36,553 bases of DNA from Actinomycetota bacterium (GCA_019348255.1 JAHWJU010000008.1:2490-39042), one strand, 5' to 3'. Shown: positions 14,705 to 22,835, counted from the stretch's first letter. The notes: generated by a model not told the origin, from the sequence alone. Numbers and translations: made by a program.

Positions 14705-15963
14705 CCGGCAGCGACCTCGTGATACTGGCGGCGGTGCTGGGGCTCATCCTCCTCGCCGGCTTCTTCGCCCTGGCGGAGACGAGTCTCACCCGGATCAACC
14801 GCATCAAGGCGCTGACCCTGGAGGACGAGGGACGCAGAGGTGCCAAGGTGCTCACCCGGCTGGTGGAGCATCCGGAACGCTTCTTGAACCCGGTCCTGCT
14901 CCTGGTGCTGACCTGCCACGTCGTCGCCTCCATCCTCGTGGGCATCCTCTTCAAGCGCTTCGGTGCCGTGGGCGTGGCACTGGCCACCCTGGTGGAGGTA
15001 TCGGTCATCTTCGTCCTGGCTGAGGCGGCACCGAAGACGTGGGCCGTGCAGAACTCCGAGAGGGCGGCTCTGCTGGCGGCACCGGTGGTGGCGGCCATCG
15101 CCAACTTCCCGCCCATCCGCCTGCTGGCCCGCGCCCTGATCGGGCTGGCCAACCTCATCCTGCCGGGCAAGGGGCTCAGCCAGGGCCCGTTCGTGTCCGA
15201 GGAGGAGCTGCTGGCGACGGTGGACGTGGCCACCGACGACCAGGTGATCGAGCGGGAGGAACGGGCTCTGATCCGCTCGATCATCGAGTTCGGCGACACC
15301 GTGGCCCGGGAGGTGATGGTGCCCCGCCCCGACATGGTCGCCGTCGAGGGACGCGACAAGGTGAGCGACGTACTGGAGGTGGCCATCTCGGCCGGCTACA
15401 GCCGCATCCCCGTCTACGACCAGGGCATCGACGACATCACCGGCATCGTCTACACGAAGGACCTGATGAAGGCGGTGCAGGACGACCAGGGGGACAAGCC
15501 GGTGCGCGAGCTGGTACGCAGCGCCCAGTTCGTGCCCGAGACGAAGCGGGTGTCCGAGCTCATGCGGGAGATGCAGCGGGAGAAGTTCCACATCGCCATC
15601 GTCGTGGACGAGTACGGCGGCACCGCCGGGCTCGTGACGCTCGAGGACCTCATCGAGGAGTTGGTCGGCGAGATCGTCGACGAGTTCGACGTGGAGGAGC
15701 CGGCGATCGAAGCCCTCCCCGGCGGGTCCTACCGCGTCAACGCCCGCATGGCCGTCGACGAGGTGAACGAGCTGCTGGGTGCCGAGTTCCCCGAAGGTGA
15801 CTGGGACACGATCGGCGGCTTCGTCTTCAACCTGTTGGGCCACGTCCCCGCCGAGGGCGAGACGGTCGAGCACGACGGCCACCGGCTGGCGGCGGAGAAG
15901 GTGCAGGGCCGGCGCATCGGGCGGGTCCGCATCACGAAGGTGCCCCAGCCGGTCGAGGGTTGA
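14701..15963 (+). CDS. HlyC/CorC-family transporter-associated membrane protein (DUF21, CBS pair, CorC domain)
   Basis: 420 aa. The DUF21 membrane domain (about 1-150) starts LVILAAVLGLILLAGFFALAETSLTRINR and has two or three further spans. A CBS pair follows (about 195-325): MVPRPDMVAVEG, GYSRIPVYDQGIDDITGIVYTKDLM, then IAIVVDEYGGTAGLVTLEDLIEELVGEI. The CorC_HlyC domain (about 340-415) contains GDWDTIGGFVFNLLGHVP. These proteins are linked to Mg2+/Co2+ or Na+/Mg2+ transport. The start overlaps the ybeY stop and the stop overlaps era, so the three are one translational unit. Confidence 0.93.
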   Translation: MTGSDLVILAAVLGLILLAGFFALAETSLTRINRIKALTLEDEGRRGAKVLTRLVEHPERFLNPVLLLVLTCHVVASILVGILFKRFGAVGVALATLVEVSVIFVLAEAAPKTWAVQNSERAALLAAPVVAAIANFPPIRLLARALIGLANLILPGKGLSQGPFVSEEELLATVDVATDDQVIEREERALIRSIIEFGDTVAREVMVPRPDMVAVEGRDKVSDVLEVAISAGYSRIPVYDQGIDDITGIVYTKDLMKAVQDDQGDKPVRELVRSAQFVPETKRVSELMREMQREKFHIAIVVDEYGGTAGLVTLEDLIEELVGEIVDEFDVEEPAIEALPGGSYRVNARMAVDEVNELLGAEFPEGDWDTIGGFVFNLLGHVPAEGETVEHDGHRLAAEKVQGRRIGRVRITKVPQPVEG

Positions 15964-16799
15964 TGCGCTCGGGCTTCGCGGCGTTGGTCGGCAGGCCGAA
16001 CGTCGGCAAGTCGACGTTGCTCAACGAGATCCTGGGCACCAAGGTCTCGATCGTGTCCGACAAGCCCCAGACCACCCGGAGCCAGATCCGCGGCGTCCTC
16101 ACCCGCCCGGACGCCCAGGTCGTTTTCGTCGACACGCCCGGGATCCACAAGCCCCGGACACTTCTGGGTGAGCGCCTCAACCACACAGCCGAGGATGCAC
16201 TGCACTCCGTCGATGCCGTCGTGCTCGTGCTCGATGCCACCGCCGACGTCGGCAGGGGCGACCGCTTCGTGTCGGAGAGAGTTCCTGCCGAGGCTTTCGT
16301 GGTCGTCAACAAGATCGACATCGCCAGCCGCGAGCAGGTACTGGCCCAGCTGGCGGCGGCCGGCCGGCTGGGCAAGAGCGAGTACTTCCCGGTGTCGGCG
16401 CGTACCGGTGATGGCGTGGCCGAACTGGTGGAGGCCATCGTGGCCAGGATGCCGGAGGGGCCTGCCTTCTACCCCGACGACATGGTCACCGACGTGCCCG
16501 AGGCGTTCTGGGTGGCCGAGTTGGTCCGCGAGCAGTTGTTGGCCGTGGCCCGGGAGGAGCTGCCCCACTCGATCGCCACCCGGGTGACCGAGTGGGAGTG
16601 GCCCCGCATCCGCTGCGAGATCCTGGTCGAGCGGGAGTCCCAGAAGGGCATCGTGATCGGCAAGGGCGGCTCGGTCCTGAAAGAGGTTGGCCAGGCGGTG
16701 CGACGCCAGCTGGCGCCGGGTGCCTACCTCGAGTTGTTCGTCAAGGTGGACAAGGACTGGCAGCGCCACGCCAAAGCTCTAGAGCGCCTCGGCTTCTAG
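15963..16799 (+). CDS. era: GTPase Era
   Basis: 278 aa. GTPase motifs are G1 GRPNVGKST, G3 DTPG, G4 NKID and a G5-like VSARTGDG. The C-terminal KH domain has RCEILVERESQKGIVIGKGGSVLKEVG. Era binds the 16S rRNA 3' end during 30S assembly. I chose ATG 15963 (TGATG overlap with corC) over the adjacent in-frame TTG 15960. The TAG stop shares the palindrome CTAG (16796-16799) with the stop of the convergent helicase gene. Confidence 0.97.
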   Translation: MRSGFAALVGRPNVGKSTLLNEILGTKVSIVSDKPQTTRSQIRGVLTRPDAQVVFVDTPGIHKPRTLLGERLNHTAEDALHSVDAVVLVLDATADVGRGDRFVSERVPAEAFVVVNKIDIASREQVLAQLAAAGRLGKSEYFPVSARTGDGVAELVEAIVARMPEGPAFYPDDMVTDVPEAFWVAELVREQLLAVAREELPHSIATRVTEWEWPRIRCEILVERESQKGIVIGKGGSVLKEVGQAVRRQLAPGAYLELFVKVDKDWQRHAKALERLGF

Positions 16800-18673
16800 T
16801 CCCGGAGCGGGGCCAGGAACTCCTCGACGTCGGCGCGGTGACGGGTCCGACGCAACGGCGGCAGGGCCCGCACGAGATCCCAGCGGTAGCCGGCCTTGGC
16901 CAGTCGGGGATCGAGGACCGCCACCACGCCCCGGTCGGTGGCGCCTCGGATGAGGCGCCCCGTGCCCTGGGCCAGCAGCGTGGCCGCCCGGGGCAGGTCG
17001 ATCATCCGGAAGGCGCCGCCGCCGGCCCGCTCGCGCCGTGCTTGCAACAGCGGTTCGTCCGGGCGCGGGAATGGGATCCGGTCGATCGTCACGAGTGAGA
17101 GCGCGCTGCCCGGGACATCGACTCCCTGCCAGAACCCCATGGTGGCGAACAGACACGAGGTCTCGTCGCCGGCGAAGGCCGCCAGCAGCGCCGGCTTGGG
17201 CAGGTCCGACTGGGTGAGGACCCGCCACGGGAGCCGGCCGGACAGTGCGTCAGCGGCGGCGGTCATCGCCCTCCAGCTGGTGAAGAGGGCGAGCGTCCGC
17301 CCTCCGGCGGCGCGGATCAGCGCCTCCAGCTCGTCGTGCATGGCCCCCTCGTAGCCGGCGTGGCGGGGGTCGGGAAGGTGGGCGGCGCAGTACAGCAGCC
17401 CGTTGTGGGTGTAGTCGAATGGGCTCCCGACGTCGATCTCCGTCGAGGCGCCGCTGTCGATGCCGACCCTGCGGCCGAGCAGCGGCGGGATGGTGGCGCT
17501 GGTCAGCACGGCGGTGACCCCGCCCCACAGCTTCTCCGACAACAGCGGCCCGACGTCCACCGGCGAAGTCCGAAGCACGGGAGCGTGAGGCGGCCCCTCC
17601 ACCCATGAGACGTAGGTGCTCGGTATGTCGGCCAGCAAGGCCAGGTCGTCGGCGAGGTGTCCGCCGGCCTGCACGGCCCGGTTGCGGCGGGCGTCGTCTC
17701 CGTCAGACCTTCGCACCGCTGCATTTAGCCGGGCCACGCGCTCGGTCACCACCGTGAGAACCGTGGCCAGCTCGTCCCCCAGGCCGGCGGGCAGGCGCTC
17801 GCCCCGCAGGGGCCCCAACAGCGCCTCCCACTGCTCCCCGGCCGCCTCCACGTCGTCGGCCAGAGAGCGCTGGGACTCAGCGAGCAGTGGCCGGCCGCTG
17901 CGGGCCAGGGACCGGAACCGGCCGGCGCCCATCTCCAAGCCGAGGCTGGCGGCGGCCACGTCCTCCAGCTCGTGGGCCTCGTCGAAGACCACCACGTCGT
18001 GTTCGGGAAGAACGTGGCCCCCACTGGCCAGGTGCATGCCGTACAGGTGGGTGTTGACCACCACCACGTCAGCCAACGCGGCCTCGCTTTTGGCCGCTTC
18101 CGCGAAACAGGCCTCGCCGGAAGGGCAGCGCGAGGCGCCCGGGCACTCCATGGCGCTGACGCTGACCTGCGCCCACGCCCGCGGGGACGGCTCGAAGTCG
18201 AGCTCGCTGCGGTCACCGCTGGGCGAGGTGGTCGACCACTGCAGAAGCCGGATCACCTGTCTGCCCACCACCCCCAGTTCGGCCTCGTCCACCTGGTCGA
18301 GAGACAGTTGCTCGCCACCGCCGGCCACTTCGAGTGCCCGTTGGCGGCACAGGTAGTTGGACCGCCCTTTCAGGACGGCGAACTCGAAGGGCAGCCCGAG
18401 GTGCTCCTGGAGGAACGGCAGGTCCTTGCCCGCCAGCTGGTCCTGGAGAGCCTTGGTGGCCGTTGCCACGACGCATTTGGAACCCGACAGGATCGCCGGG
18501 ACCAGGTAGGCCAGTGACTTCCCGGTGCCGGTGCCGGCCTGCACGATCAGGTGCCGTCGCTCCGCCAGCGCCTCGCTCACCGCCTCCGCCATCTGCTGTT
18601 GGCCCGGCCTGGGCTCACCTCCGCCGGGAAGCGCCTGAACCACCCGCGCCAGTGCCTCCCGAACCTCGTTCAC
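16796..18673 (-). CDS. DinG-family ATP-dependent helicase with Fe-S domain
   Basis: 625 aa XPD/DinG-like superfamily 2 helicase. Walker A is QAGTGTGKSLAYLVPA (near the N-terminus) and the DEAH box is VVFDEAHELEDV. Candidate Fe-S cysteines are in NYLCRQRAL and MECPGASRCPSGEACF. The C-terminal motor shows LFATMGFWQGVDVPG and QGTGRLIRGATDRGVVAVLDPRL. Such enzymes unwind DNA 5' to 3', resolving R-loops or damage intermediates. I chose the GTG at 18673 because a TACGCT -10 box lies exactly 7 nt before it; the longer start at 18703 would include that box. Convergent with era. Confidence 0.92.
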   Translation of the reverse strand: MNEVREALARVVQALPGGGEPRPGQQQMAEAVSEALAERRHLIVQAGTGTGKSLAYLVPAILSGSKCVVATATKALQDQLAGKDLPFLQEHLGLPFEFAVLKGRSNYLCRQRALEVAGGGEQLSLDQVDEAELGVVGRQVIRLLQWSTTSPSGDRSELDFEPSPRAWAQVSVSAMECPGASRCPSGEACFAEAAKSEAALADVVVVNTHLYGMHLASGGHVLPEHDVVVFDEAHELEDVAAASLGLEMGAGRFRSLARSGRPLLAESQRSLADDVEAAGEQWEALLGPLRGERLPAGLGDELATVLTVVTERVARLNAAVRRSDGDDARRNRAVQAGGHLADDLALLADIPSTYVSWVEGPPHAPVLRTSPVDVGPLLSEKLWGGVTAVLTSATIPPLLGRRVGIDSGASTEIDVGSPFDYTHNGLLYCAAHLPDPRHAGYEGAMHDELEALIRAAGGRTLALFTSWRAMTAAADALSGRLPWRVLTQSDLPKPALLAAFAGDETSCLFATMGFWQGVDVPGSALSLVTIDRIPFPRPDEPLLQARRERAGGGAFRMIDLPRAATLLAQGTGRLIRGATDRGVVAVLDPRLAKAGYRWDLVRALPPLRRTRHRADVEEFLAPLRD

Positions 18674-18680
18674 GGCACCC

Positions 18681-18686
18681 AGCGTA
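18681..18686 (-). promoter_or_regulatory. -10 box, leaderless promoter of the dinG-like gene
   Basis: Minus-strand TACGCT, 7 nt before GTG 18673, no Shine-Dalgarno sequence between. The start point is predicted within one base of the start codon. Confidence 0.5.
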
Positions 18687-18736
18687 GGAGCAGCCGAGGA
18701 CACGCCTTCCGGTGGACGGCGACCGGCGACCGGTGG

Positions 18737-19597
18737 TCAGGCGCAGGCAGCGGCGGGGGCGGGTCGAGGCGCCGAGCCGAGGCGATCGCGGGGCGTGGAG
18801 GAGGCGGCGATGGCAGCGAAGTACGCCGCCTTGCGTCGCGCCGCGCGGCCCAGCGGGACCTCGGGGGCAAGGGGGGAAGGATCCAGCTGGCTGTTCAGGC
18901 CCTCCCGCAGCAGGTCCAGAGCCTGCGCCCTCAGCTGCGACACCCGGGACTCGCTGACCCCGAGCTCCGTTGCGATGTCCTGCATGGCCCGGTCCTGGAA
19001 GAAGTAGCCGATGACCACCGTCTGCAGCCGTGGCGGCAGCGCCCGTACCGCGTCGACCAGATAGGCATTGCGCTCCCGCTCCAGAATCTCGAGCTCGGGG
19101 TTGCCCTCCTCCACGAGCAACAGCGAGTCGCCCTCGCCACTCGGGATCATTCCGTCGTAGTTGAGAACCGTGGCGCGGTGGATGTCAGAGACGAGCCCCT
19201 CGACAGCGGCGAGATCTGTCCCCATGGCCTCGGCGAGCTCGCCCGTGGTGGGAGCCCTCCCCAGGCGGGCGGTCAGCCGGTCGGCGGCTTGGCCCATGTG
19301 GCGCGCTTTGGCTCTGACAGGACGGCTGGCCCAGTCCTGGCTGCGCAACTCGTCGAGCATTGCCCCCTTGATCCGGGTGCCGGCGTAGCGGTGGAAGGGG
19401 ACGCCCCGGCTTCCGTCGAAGCTGCGGGCGGCTTGGGCTAGGCCGATCATGCCGGCCGACACGAGGTCGTCTCGCACTGCGTGGCGCGGCATCCTCGCCG
19501 CCAGTTCGGCCACCGCCCGGCGGACGAGGTGAAGGTGGTCTCGCACGAGCCCGTCCTCTACGTCGGCTTCGCCCGCCCTGCGCCGTTTTGTGGTCAC
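18737..19597 (-). CDS. FliA/WhiG-type (sigma-28 family) RNA polymerase sigma factor
   Basis: 286 aa. Region 2 is LVRRAVAELAARMPRHAVRDDLVSAGMIGLAQAARSFDGSRGVPFHRYAGTRIKGAMLDELRSQDWASRPVR, with the FliA/WhiG-specific ending. Region 3 holds LTARLGRAPTTGELAEAMG. Region 4 is LPPRLQTVVIGYFFQDRAMQDIATELGVSESRVSQLRAQAL, followed by an Ala/Pro-rich tail of about 50 residues. This family runs motility genes in many bacteria and sporulation (WhiG) in Streptomyces, where the anti-sigma RsiG holds it with c-di-GMP. No RsiG-type gene is adjacent. It is divergent from the FlgN-like gene, whose upstream region has a sigma-28-like -10. GTG start without a Shine-Dalgarno sequence. Confidence 0.9.
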   Translation of the reverse strand: MTTKRRRAGEADVEDGLVRDHLHLVRRAVAELAARMPRHAVRDDLVSAGMIGLAQAARSFDGSRGVPFHRYAGTRIKGAMLDELRSQDWASRPVRAKARHMGQAADRLTARLGRAPTTGELAEAMGTDLAAVEGLVSDIHRATVLNYDGMIPSGEGDSLLLVEEGNPELEILERERNAYLVDAVRALPPRLQTVVIGYFFQDRAMQDIATELGVSESRVSQLRAQALDLLREGLNSQLDPSPLAPEVPLGRAARRKAAYFAAIAASSTPRDRLGSAPRPAPAAACA

Positions 19598-19707
19598 CCC
19601 GACATCATCCGTGGCGGACGTCGGTACTACTAGAGCCCGATCGCGTCATTTGGACCGCCGCGGGGGCCATTGACCGACTAGTGCCGAAGAACTAGGGGCC
19701 TCAACCC

Positions 19708-19734
19708 TCACGCCGGCCGGGGCCGGGCCGATCA
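19708..19734 (+). promoter_or_regulatory. Candidate sigma-28 (FliA/WhiG) promoter
   Basis: GCCGATCA (19727-19734) matches 7 of 8 bases of the FliA/WhiG -10 consensus GCCGATAA and lies 6 nt before the FlgN-like start. The -35 position, 15 bp upstream, reads TCAC, only two of four bases of TAAA. Location beside a sigma-28-family gene raises its plausibility. Confidence 0.4.
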
Positions 19735-19740
19735 ACAGGC

Positions 19741-20181
19741 GTGGACCGGGCTGTGTCGTCGGATCGTGCGGTGATCCCTTCGGCGATCGAGCAGCTCTGC
19801 GGCCTGCTTGCGCGCCAAGCCGAGGTGCTCCACCTTCTGGCCGACAGCCTCGGCGGCGGCCCGGCTGCCTCCTCGCCGACTGCTACCGAGCTGCTCCGCT
19901 CCATCAGCAGCCTCGAGCTCCATCGGGCGATCGTCTCCCGGGAACTGGCACTCGAGCTGGGCGTCGACAGCGACCCGACGCTGCAGGTGCTGAGCGAGCG
20001 GGTGCCCGGTGAGTGGAAGCCGGCCCTCCATGCCCACCGGCGGGCGCTGCGGTCGTTGGCGCACCAGGTGCAGGCGATCTGGCGCTCGCCGCTGAAAATG
20101 GACGAGGGAGCCAGCATGGTGGTTCTCCCGGTGGCAGCCACGCCGATGATCCAGCGCTCCCTCCGGGAGTTCCTGGCCTAG
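19741..20181 (+). CDS. FlgN-like coiled-coil protein
   Basis: 146 aa, nearly all helical. IEQLCGLLARQAEVLHLLADSLGG, then LLRSISSLELHRAIVSRELALELGVDSDPTLQVLSERVPGEWKPALHAHRRALRSLAHQVQAI follows the FlgN pattern: heptad-like helix, ELGLxxD, TLxxLxxRxP, Wxxxxxxxxxx(L)RxLxxxVQ. FlgN chaperones the hook-filament junction proteins FlgK/FlgL. No other flagellar gene is in the window, so a flagellar role is unproven; a general helical-bundle protein is the alternative. GTG 19741 is assumed; GTG codons at 19753 and 19771 are possible. The stop lies in an 8-bp inverted repeat shared with yihY. Confidence 0.6.
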   Translation: MDRAVSSDRAVIPSAIEQLCGLLARQAEVLHLLADSLGGGPAASSPTATELLRSISSLELHRAIVSRELALELGVDSDPTLQVLSERVPGEWKPALHAHRRALRSLAHQVQAIWRSPLKMDEGASMVVLPVAATPMIQRSLREFLA

Positions 20182-20200
20182 CCACCACTGCCGCTAGGCC
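20175..20200. terminator. Bidirectional hairpin at two convergent stop codons
   Basis: GGCCTAGC and GCTAGGCC are perfect 8-bp arms around a 10-nt loop. The TAG of the FlgN-like gene (20179-20181) and the TAG of yihY (20196-20194) each sit in an arm. There is no T-run, so it may be a U-tract-less terminator or a 3'-end stabilising hairpin. Confidence 0.45.
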
Positions 20201-21096
20201 GGCGCCTGCACCGGGTCTTTCGCCTCGCCGGCCCGGGTGGCCTCGACGGCAACCGTGTCGGGATGCCTGGGCAGCTCGATCTCCACCGTCACGGTCCCGT
20301 TGTCCTCTTCCCACCGCACCACGCTGAGCACGGCCACGAGAACTGCCAGGCGGCCGAAGAAGAACAGCCAGGCCAGGATGGCGAACACGACCCCGATGGA
20401 GCCGTAGAGCCCCGAGGTCTGCGTCATCAGGCGGGGAACGTAGATCCCCCCTACCAACTTCAGGACCTCCAGCCCCACCGCCCCGAGCACGGCCCCCGGC
20501 ACCAGGGCCCGCCACGGAACGACCAGGTTGAGAAGTGCCTTGAGGGTCCAGAGCCACATCGCGAAATTGGCGCCGAGGCCCAACAGGATGGAAAGCGGCG
20601 CCAGCCACGGCGCCCGGGTGAGCACAGCGGTCAGCGCAAAAGACAAGCTCATGATCACAGCCGCTCCGCCCAGCCACAGGAGGCCGGCCAGCTTGTCCTT
20701 CATTCCCCGCCCCTTCACCTGCCAGACGTTGTCGAAGGCGTACTGGATCGCCGCGACCATGCTGAGGCCGGACCACAGGAGCCCGACGGCGCCGATGCCG
20801 AGGGCACCTTTGCGGCTCGCCTGTGCCGTGGCGATGGCGGAGGTGACGGCCCTGGCCGCCTCGCCCGTCAGCCCGAGCCGCCCGATGATCTGGGCCGGGA
20901 TGTCGGCTCCCAGGGAGAGGTATCCCACCACCGCAACCGCCAGGAGCAACAGAGGGAAGATGGAGAGGAAGGACGCAAGGGTGATGGCGGCGGCGAGATA
21001 ACCGCCGTGGACCTCGCTGAATCGCTCCTGCACCCGGACCGCCGTCGCGAACCACTTCCACCTCGCGACGAGGGGCCCGATCAGACGCTCCTTCAT
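20194..21096 (-). CDS. YihY/BrkB-family inner-membrane protein
   Basis: 300 aa with five or six membrane spans. Family marks are GGYLAAAITLASFLSIFPLLLLAVAVVGY, GLLWSGLSMVAAIQYAFDNVWQVKGRG, PWRALVPGAVLGAVGLEVLKLVGGIYV and the final YGSIGVVFAILAWLFFFGRLAVLVAVL. It was once called ribonuclease BN by error; the function is unknown, possibly transport or envelope-related. I chose ATG 21096 because TAGATC lies 7 nt upstream; the longer start at 21171 adds a Pro/Arg-rich leader. Divergent from uppS, with 95 bp between starts. Confidence 0.92.
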   Translation of the reverse strand: MKERLIGPLVARWKWFATAVRVQERFSEVHGGYLAAAITLASFLSIFPLLLLAVAVVGYLSLGADIPAQIIGRLGLTGEAARAVTSAIATAQASRKGALGIGAVGLLWSGLSMVAAIQYAFDNVWQVKGRGMKDKLAGLLWLGGAAVIMSLSFALTAVLTRAPWLAPLSILLGLGANFAMWLWTLKALLNLVVPWRALVPGAVLGAVGLEVLKLVGGIYVPRLMTQTSGLYGSIGVVFAILAWLFFFGRLAVLVAVLSVVRWEEDNGTVTVEIELPRHPDTVAVEATRAGEAKDPVQAPA

Positions 21097-21103
21097 GGCG
21101 CCG

Positions 21104-21109
21104 GATCTA
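21104..21109 (-). promoter_or_regulatory. -10 box, leaderless promoter of yihY
   Basis: Minus-strand TAGATC, 7 nt before ATG 21096. No Shine-Dalgarno sequence lies between. Confidence 0.45.
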
Positions 21110-21178
21110 CCCAGCGGCGGGTACCGGCAAGCCAGGCGACGTGTCGTGGTCTGCCCCGGGAGCAGCGGCACGGCGCGC

Positions 21179-21184
21179 TACCGT
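21179..21184 (+). promoter_or_regulatory. -10 box, leaderless promoter of uppS-recO
   Basis: TACCGT, 7 nt before GTG 21192. No Shine-Dalgarno sequence is present and no clear -35 box is visible. Confidence 0.5.
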
Positions 21185-21191
21185 CGCCTTG

Positions 21192-21920
21192 GTGACTCCG
21201 GCCGGCATAGAACCGTCGCGCATTCCCGCCCACGTCGCCTGCGTGATGGACGGGAACGGCCGATGGGCCACCCGGCGGGGTCTGAGGCGCACCGACGGGC
21301 ACGCGGCCGGAGAGGATGCGCTGTTCGACACCGTCGAGGGAGCCCTCGATCTCGGCCTGCGCTGGTTGACCGTCTATGCCTTCTCGACGGAGAACTGGCG
21401 CCGGCCCATCGACGAGGTTCGTTACCTGATGGGCTTCAACGAGCGCATTCTCACCGACCGGCGCGACGAGCTGCACGAGCGGGGCGTCCGCATCACCTTT
21501 GCCGGTCGCCGCGACTGGCGGGTGCCCAAGCGCCTGGTCCGACGGATGGACGAGGCCCTCGAGATGACAGCCGGCAACCGCCGGATGACCCTGTGCATCG
21601 CCTTCAACTACGGCGGCCGTGCCGAGATCGTCGACGCCGTGCGGGCGCTGGTGGAAAAGGGCGTACCTGCCGACAAGATCGACGAGAAGGCCATCAGGGC
21701 CAACCTGTACCAGCCCGAGATGCCCGACCCTGATCTGGTCGTGAGGACGTCGGGTGAGTTCCGGATCTCGAACTTCCTCCTGTGGGAGCTTGCCTACAGC
21801 GAGCTCGTCTTCACCGACGTGCTTTGGCCCGACTTCCGCCGGGAGCACCTGTTCGACGCGGTTCGTGAATACCAACGCCGTACCCGCCGCTTCGGTGGTG
21901 TCGAGGAGCTGGATGACTGA
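21192..21920 (+). CDS. uppS: Cis-prenyltransferase (undecaprenyl diphosphate synthase family)
   Basis: 242 aa. The catalytic P-loop is CVMDGNGRWATRRG, with TVYAFSTENWRRP and the C-terminal DPDLVVRTSGEFRISNFLLWELAYSELVFTDVLWPDF. The enzyme adds isopentenyl units to farnesyl diphosphate to make the C55 lipid carrier for peptidoglycan. Actinobacterial paralogues can stop at other lengths (for example decaprenyl), so chain length is not certain. GTG 21192 was chosen because it begins 18 residues before MDGNG and is 7 nt from a TACCGT box. The stop overlaps recO by one base (TGATG). Confidence 0.95.
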   Translation: MTPAGIEPSRIPAHVACVMDGNGRWATRRGLRRTDGHAAGEDALFDTVEGALDLGLRWLTVYAFSTENWRRPIDEVRYLMGFNERILTDRRDELHERGVRITFAGRRDWRVPKRLVRRMDEALEMTAGNRRMTLCIAFNYGGRAEIVDAVRALVEKGVPADKIDEKAIRANLYQPEMPDPDLVVRTSGEFRISNFLLWELAYSELVFTDVLWPDFRREHLFDAVREYQRRTRRFGGVEELDD

Positions 21921-22681
21921 TGGCGCTCTACCGGGAGTCGGCGGTGGTGCTGCGCACGATCCGCCTCGGAGAGGCCGACAGGATCGTGACCTTGATGACC
22001 GAGGGCCGCGGCAAGGTTCGGGCCGTGGCCAAGGGCGTCCGCAAGACCAAGAGCCGCTTCGGCGGGCGGCTCGAACCGATCGCCCACGTGGCCTTGCAGC
22101 TGTATGAGGGGCGCGAGCTCGACACGGTGACCCAGGTGGAGACCCTCGACCACTTCCGGACCATCCGGGAGGACGTCGGACGGGTGGGCCGGGCCACATC
22201 GGTGTTGGAGGCCGTCGACCAGGTGTCGCAGCAGGGTGAGCCCAACCCCGCTCTCTACCGGATGCTGATCGGTGCTCTGCGGTCGCTGGCGGCCCGCAAC
22301 AGCGCGGCCCTGGTCGCCGGCTTCTACTGGAAGCTGTTGTCCCAGGAGGGCATCCACCCGCTACTCGACGTCTGCGCAACGTGCGGCTCCGGCGGCCCGT
22401 TCGTCGCCTTCGACCTGAGCCAGGGGGGGGCACTGTGCCGGGTCTGCCGGCGGGGCCAGCCGGTCAGTCCGGAGACGCTGCAGTTGGTGGCCAGGATGCT
22501 CGGGGGTGATCTCGCAGCGGTGCTGGCGGAGCGTCCGACGCCGGCGACCGCCGAGGCCGAGCAGCTGGCCATCCGTGCGGTGGAGAACCACATCGAGCGA
22601 CGGCTCAAGAGCCCCGGGAACGTCCTCGTGGGGGAGGCCCCACCCATGGCCACCGGCCAACCTCCCCCCAAAGGTCAATGA
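21920..22681 (+). CDS. recO: DNA repair protein RecO
   Basis: 253 aa. The N-terminal OB fold starts YRESAVVLRTIRLGEADRIVTLMTEGRGKVRAVAKGVRKTKSRFGG, typical of RecO. A helical domain follows, with a zinc finger made by CATC and CRVC (CATCGSGGPF, ALCRVCRRG). RecO helps load RecA onto SSB-coated gaps with RecR. Translationally coupled to uppS, so it probably shares the leaderless promoter at 21179. The last 20 residues are Pro/Gly-rich and unconserved. Confidence 0.95.
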   Translation: MALYRESAVVLRTIRLGEADRIVTLMTEGRGKVRAVAKGVRKTKSRFGGRLEPIAHVALQLYEGRELDTVTQVETLDHFRTIREDVGRVGRATSVLEAVDQVSQQGEPNPALYRMLIGALRSLAARNSAALVAGFYWKLLSQEGIHPLLDVCATCGSGGPFVAFDLSQGGALCRVCRRGQPVSPETLQLVARMLGGDLAAVLAERPTPATAEAEQLAIRAVENHIERRLKSPGNVLVGEAPPMATGQPPPKGQ

Positions 22682-22685
22682 GGCG

Positions 22686-22835
22686 CTAGACGACGCTGCG
22701 GCCGCGCCACCCGGTGAAGAAGCTGGCCACGAACAGCACCAAGGCGATGATGAGGAGCCACTTGAGGCCCTCGATGAAGAGCCCGAGGCCACCGACGAGC
22801 AGGGCGAGGATCAAGAGCAGGGCGACGAGCCCCAT
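22686..22835 (-). CDS. Small hydrophobic membrane protein (49 aa)
   Basis: ATG 22835 to TAG 22686, 49 residues, with AAAGGAGA 6 nt before the start. MGLVALLLILALLVGGLGLF and WLLIIALVLFVASFF form two membrane helices around an IEGLK turn; the tail is TGWRGRSVV. Small two-helix proteins of this type are common and uncharacterised in actinobacteria. The strong Shine-Dalgarno sequence, hydrophobic pattern and convergence with recO (4-bp gap) support a real gene. The function is not known. Confidence 0.78.
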   Translation of the reverse strand: MGLVALLLILALLVGGLGLFIEGLKWLLIIALVLFVASFFTGWRGRSVV

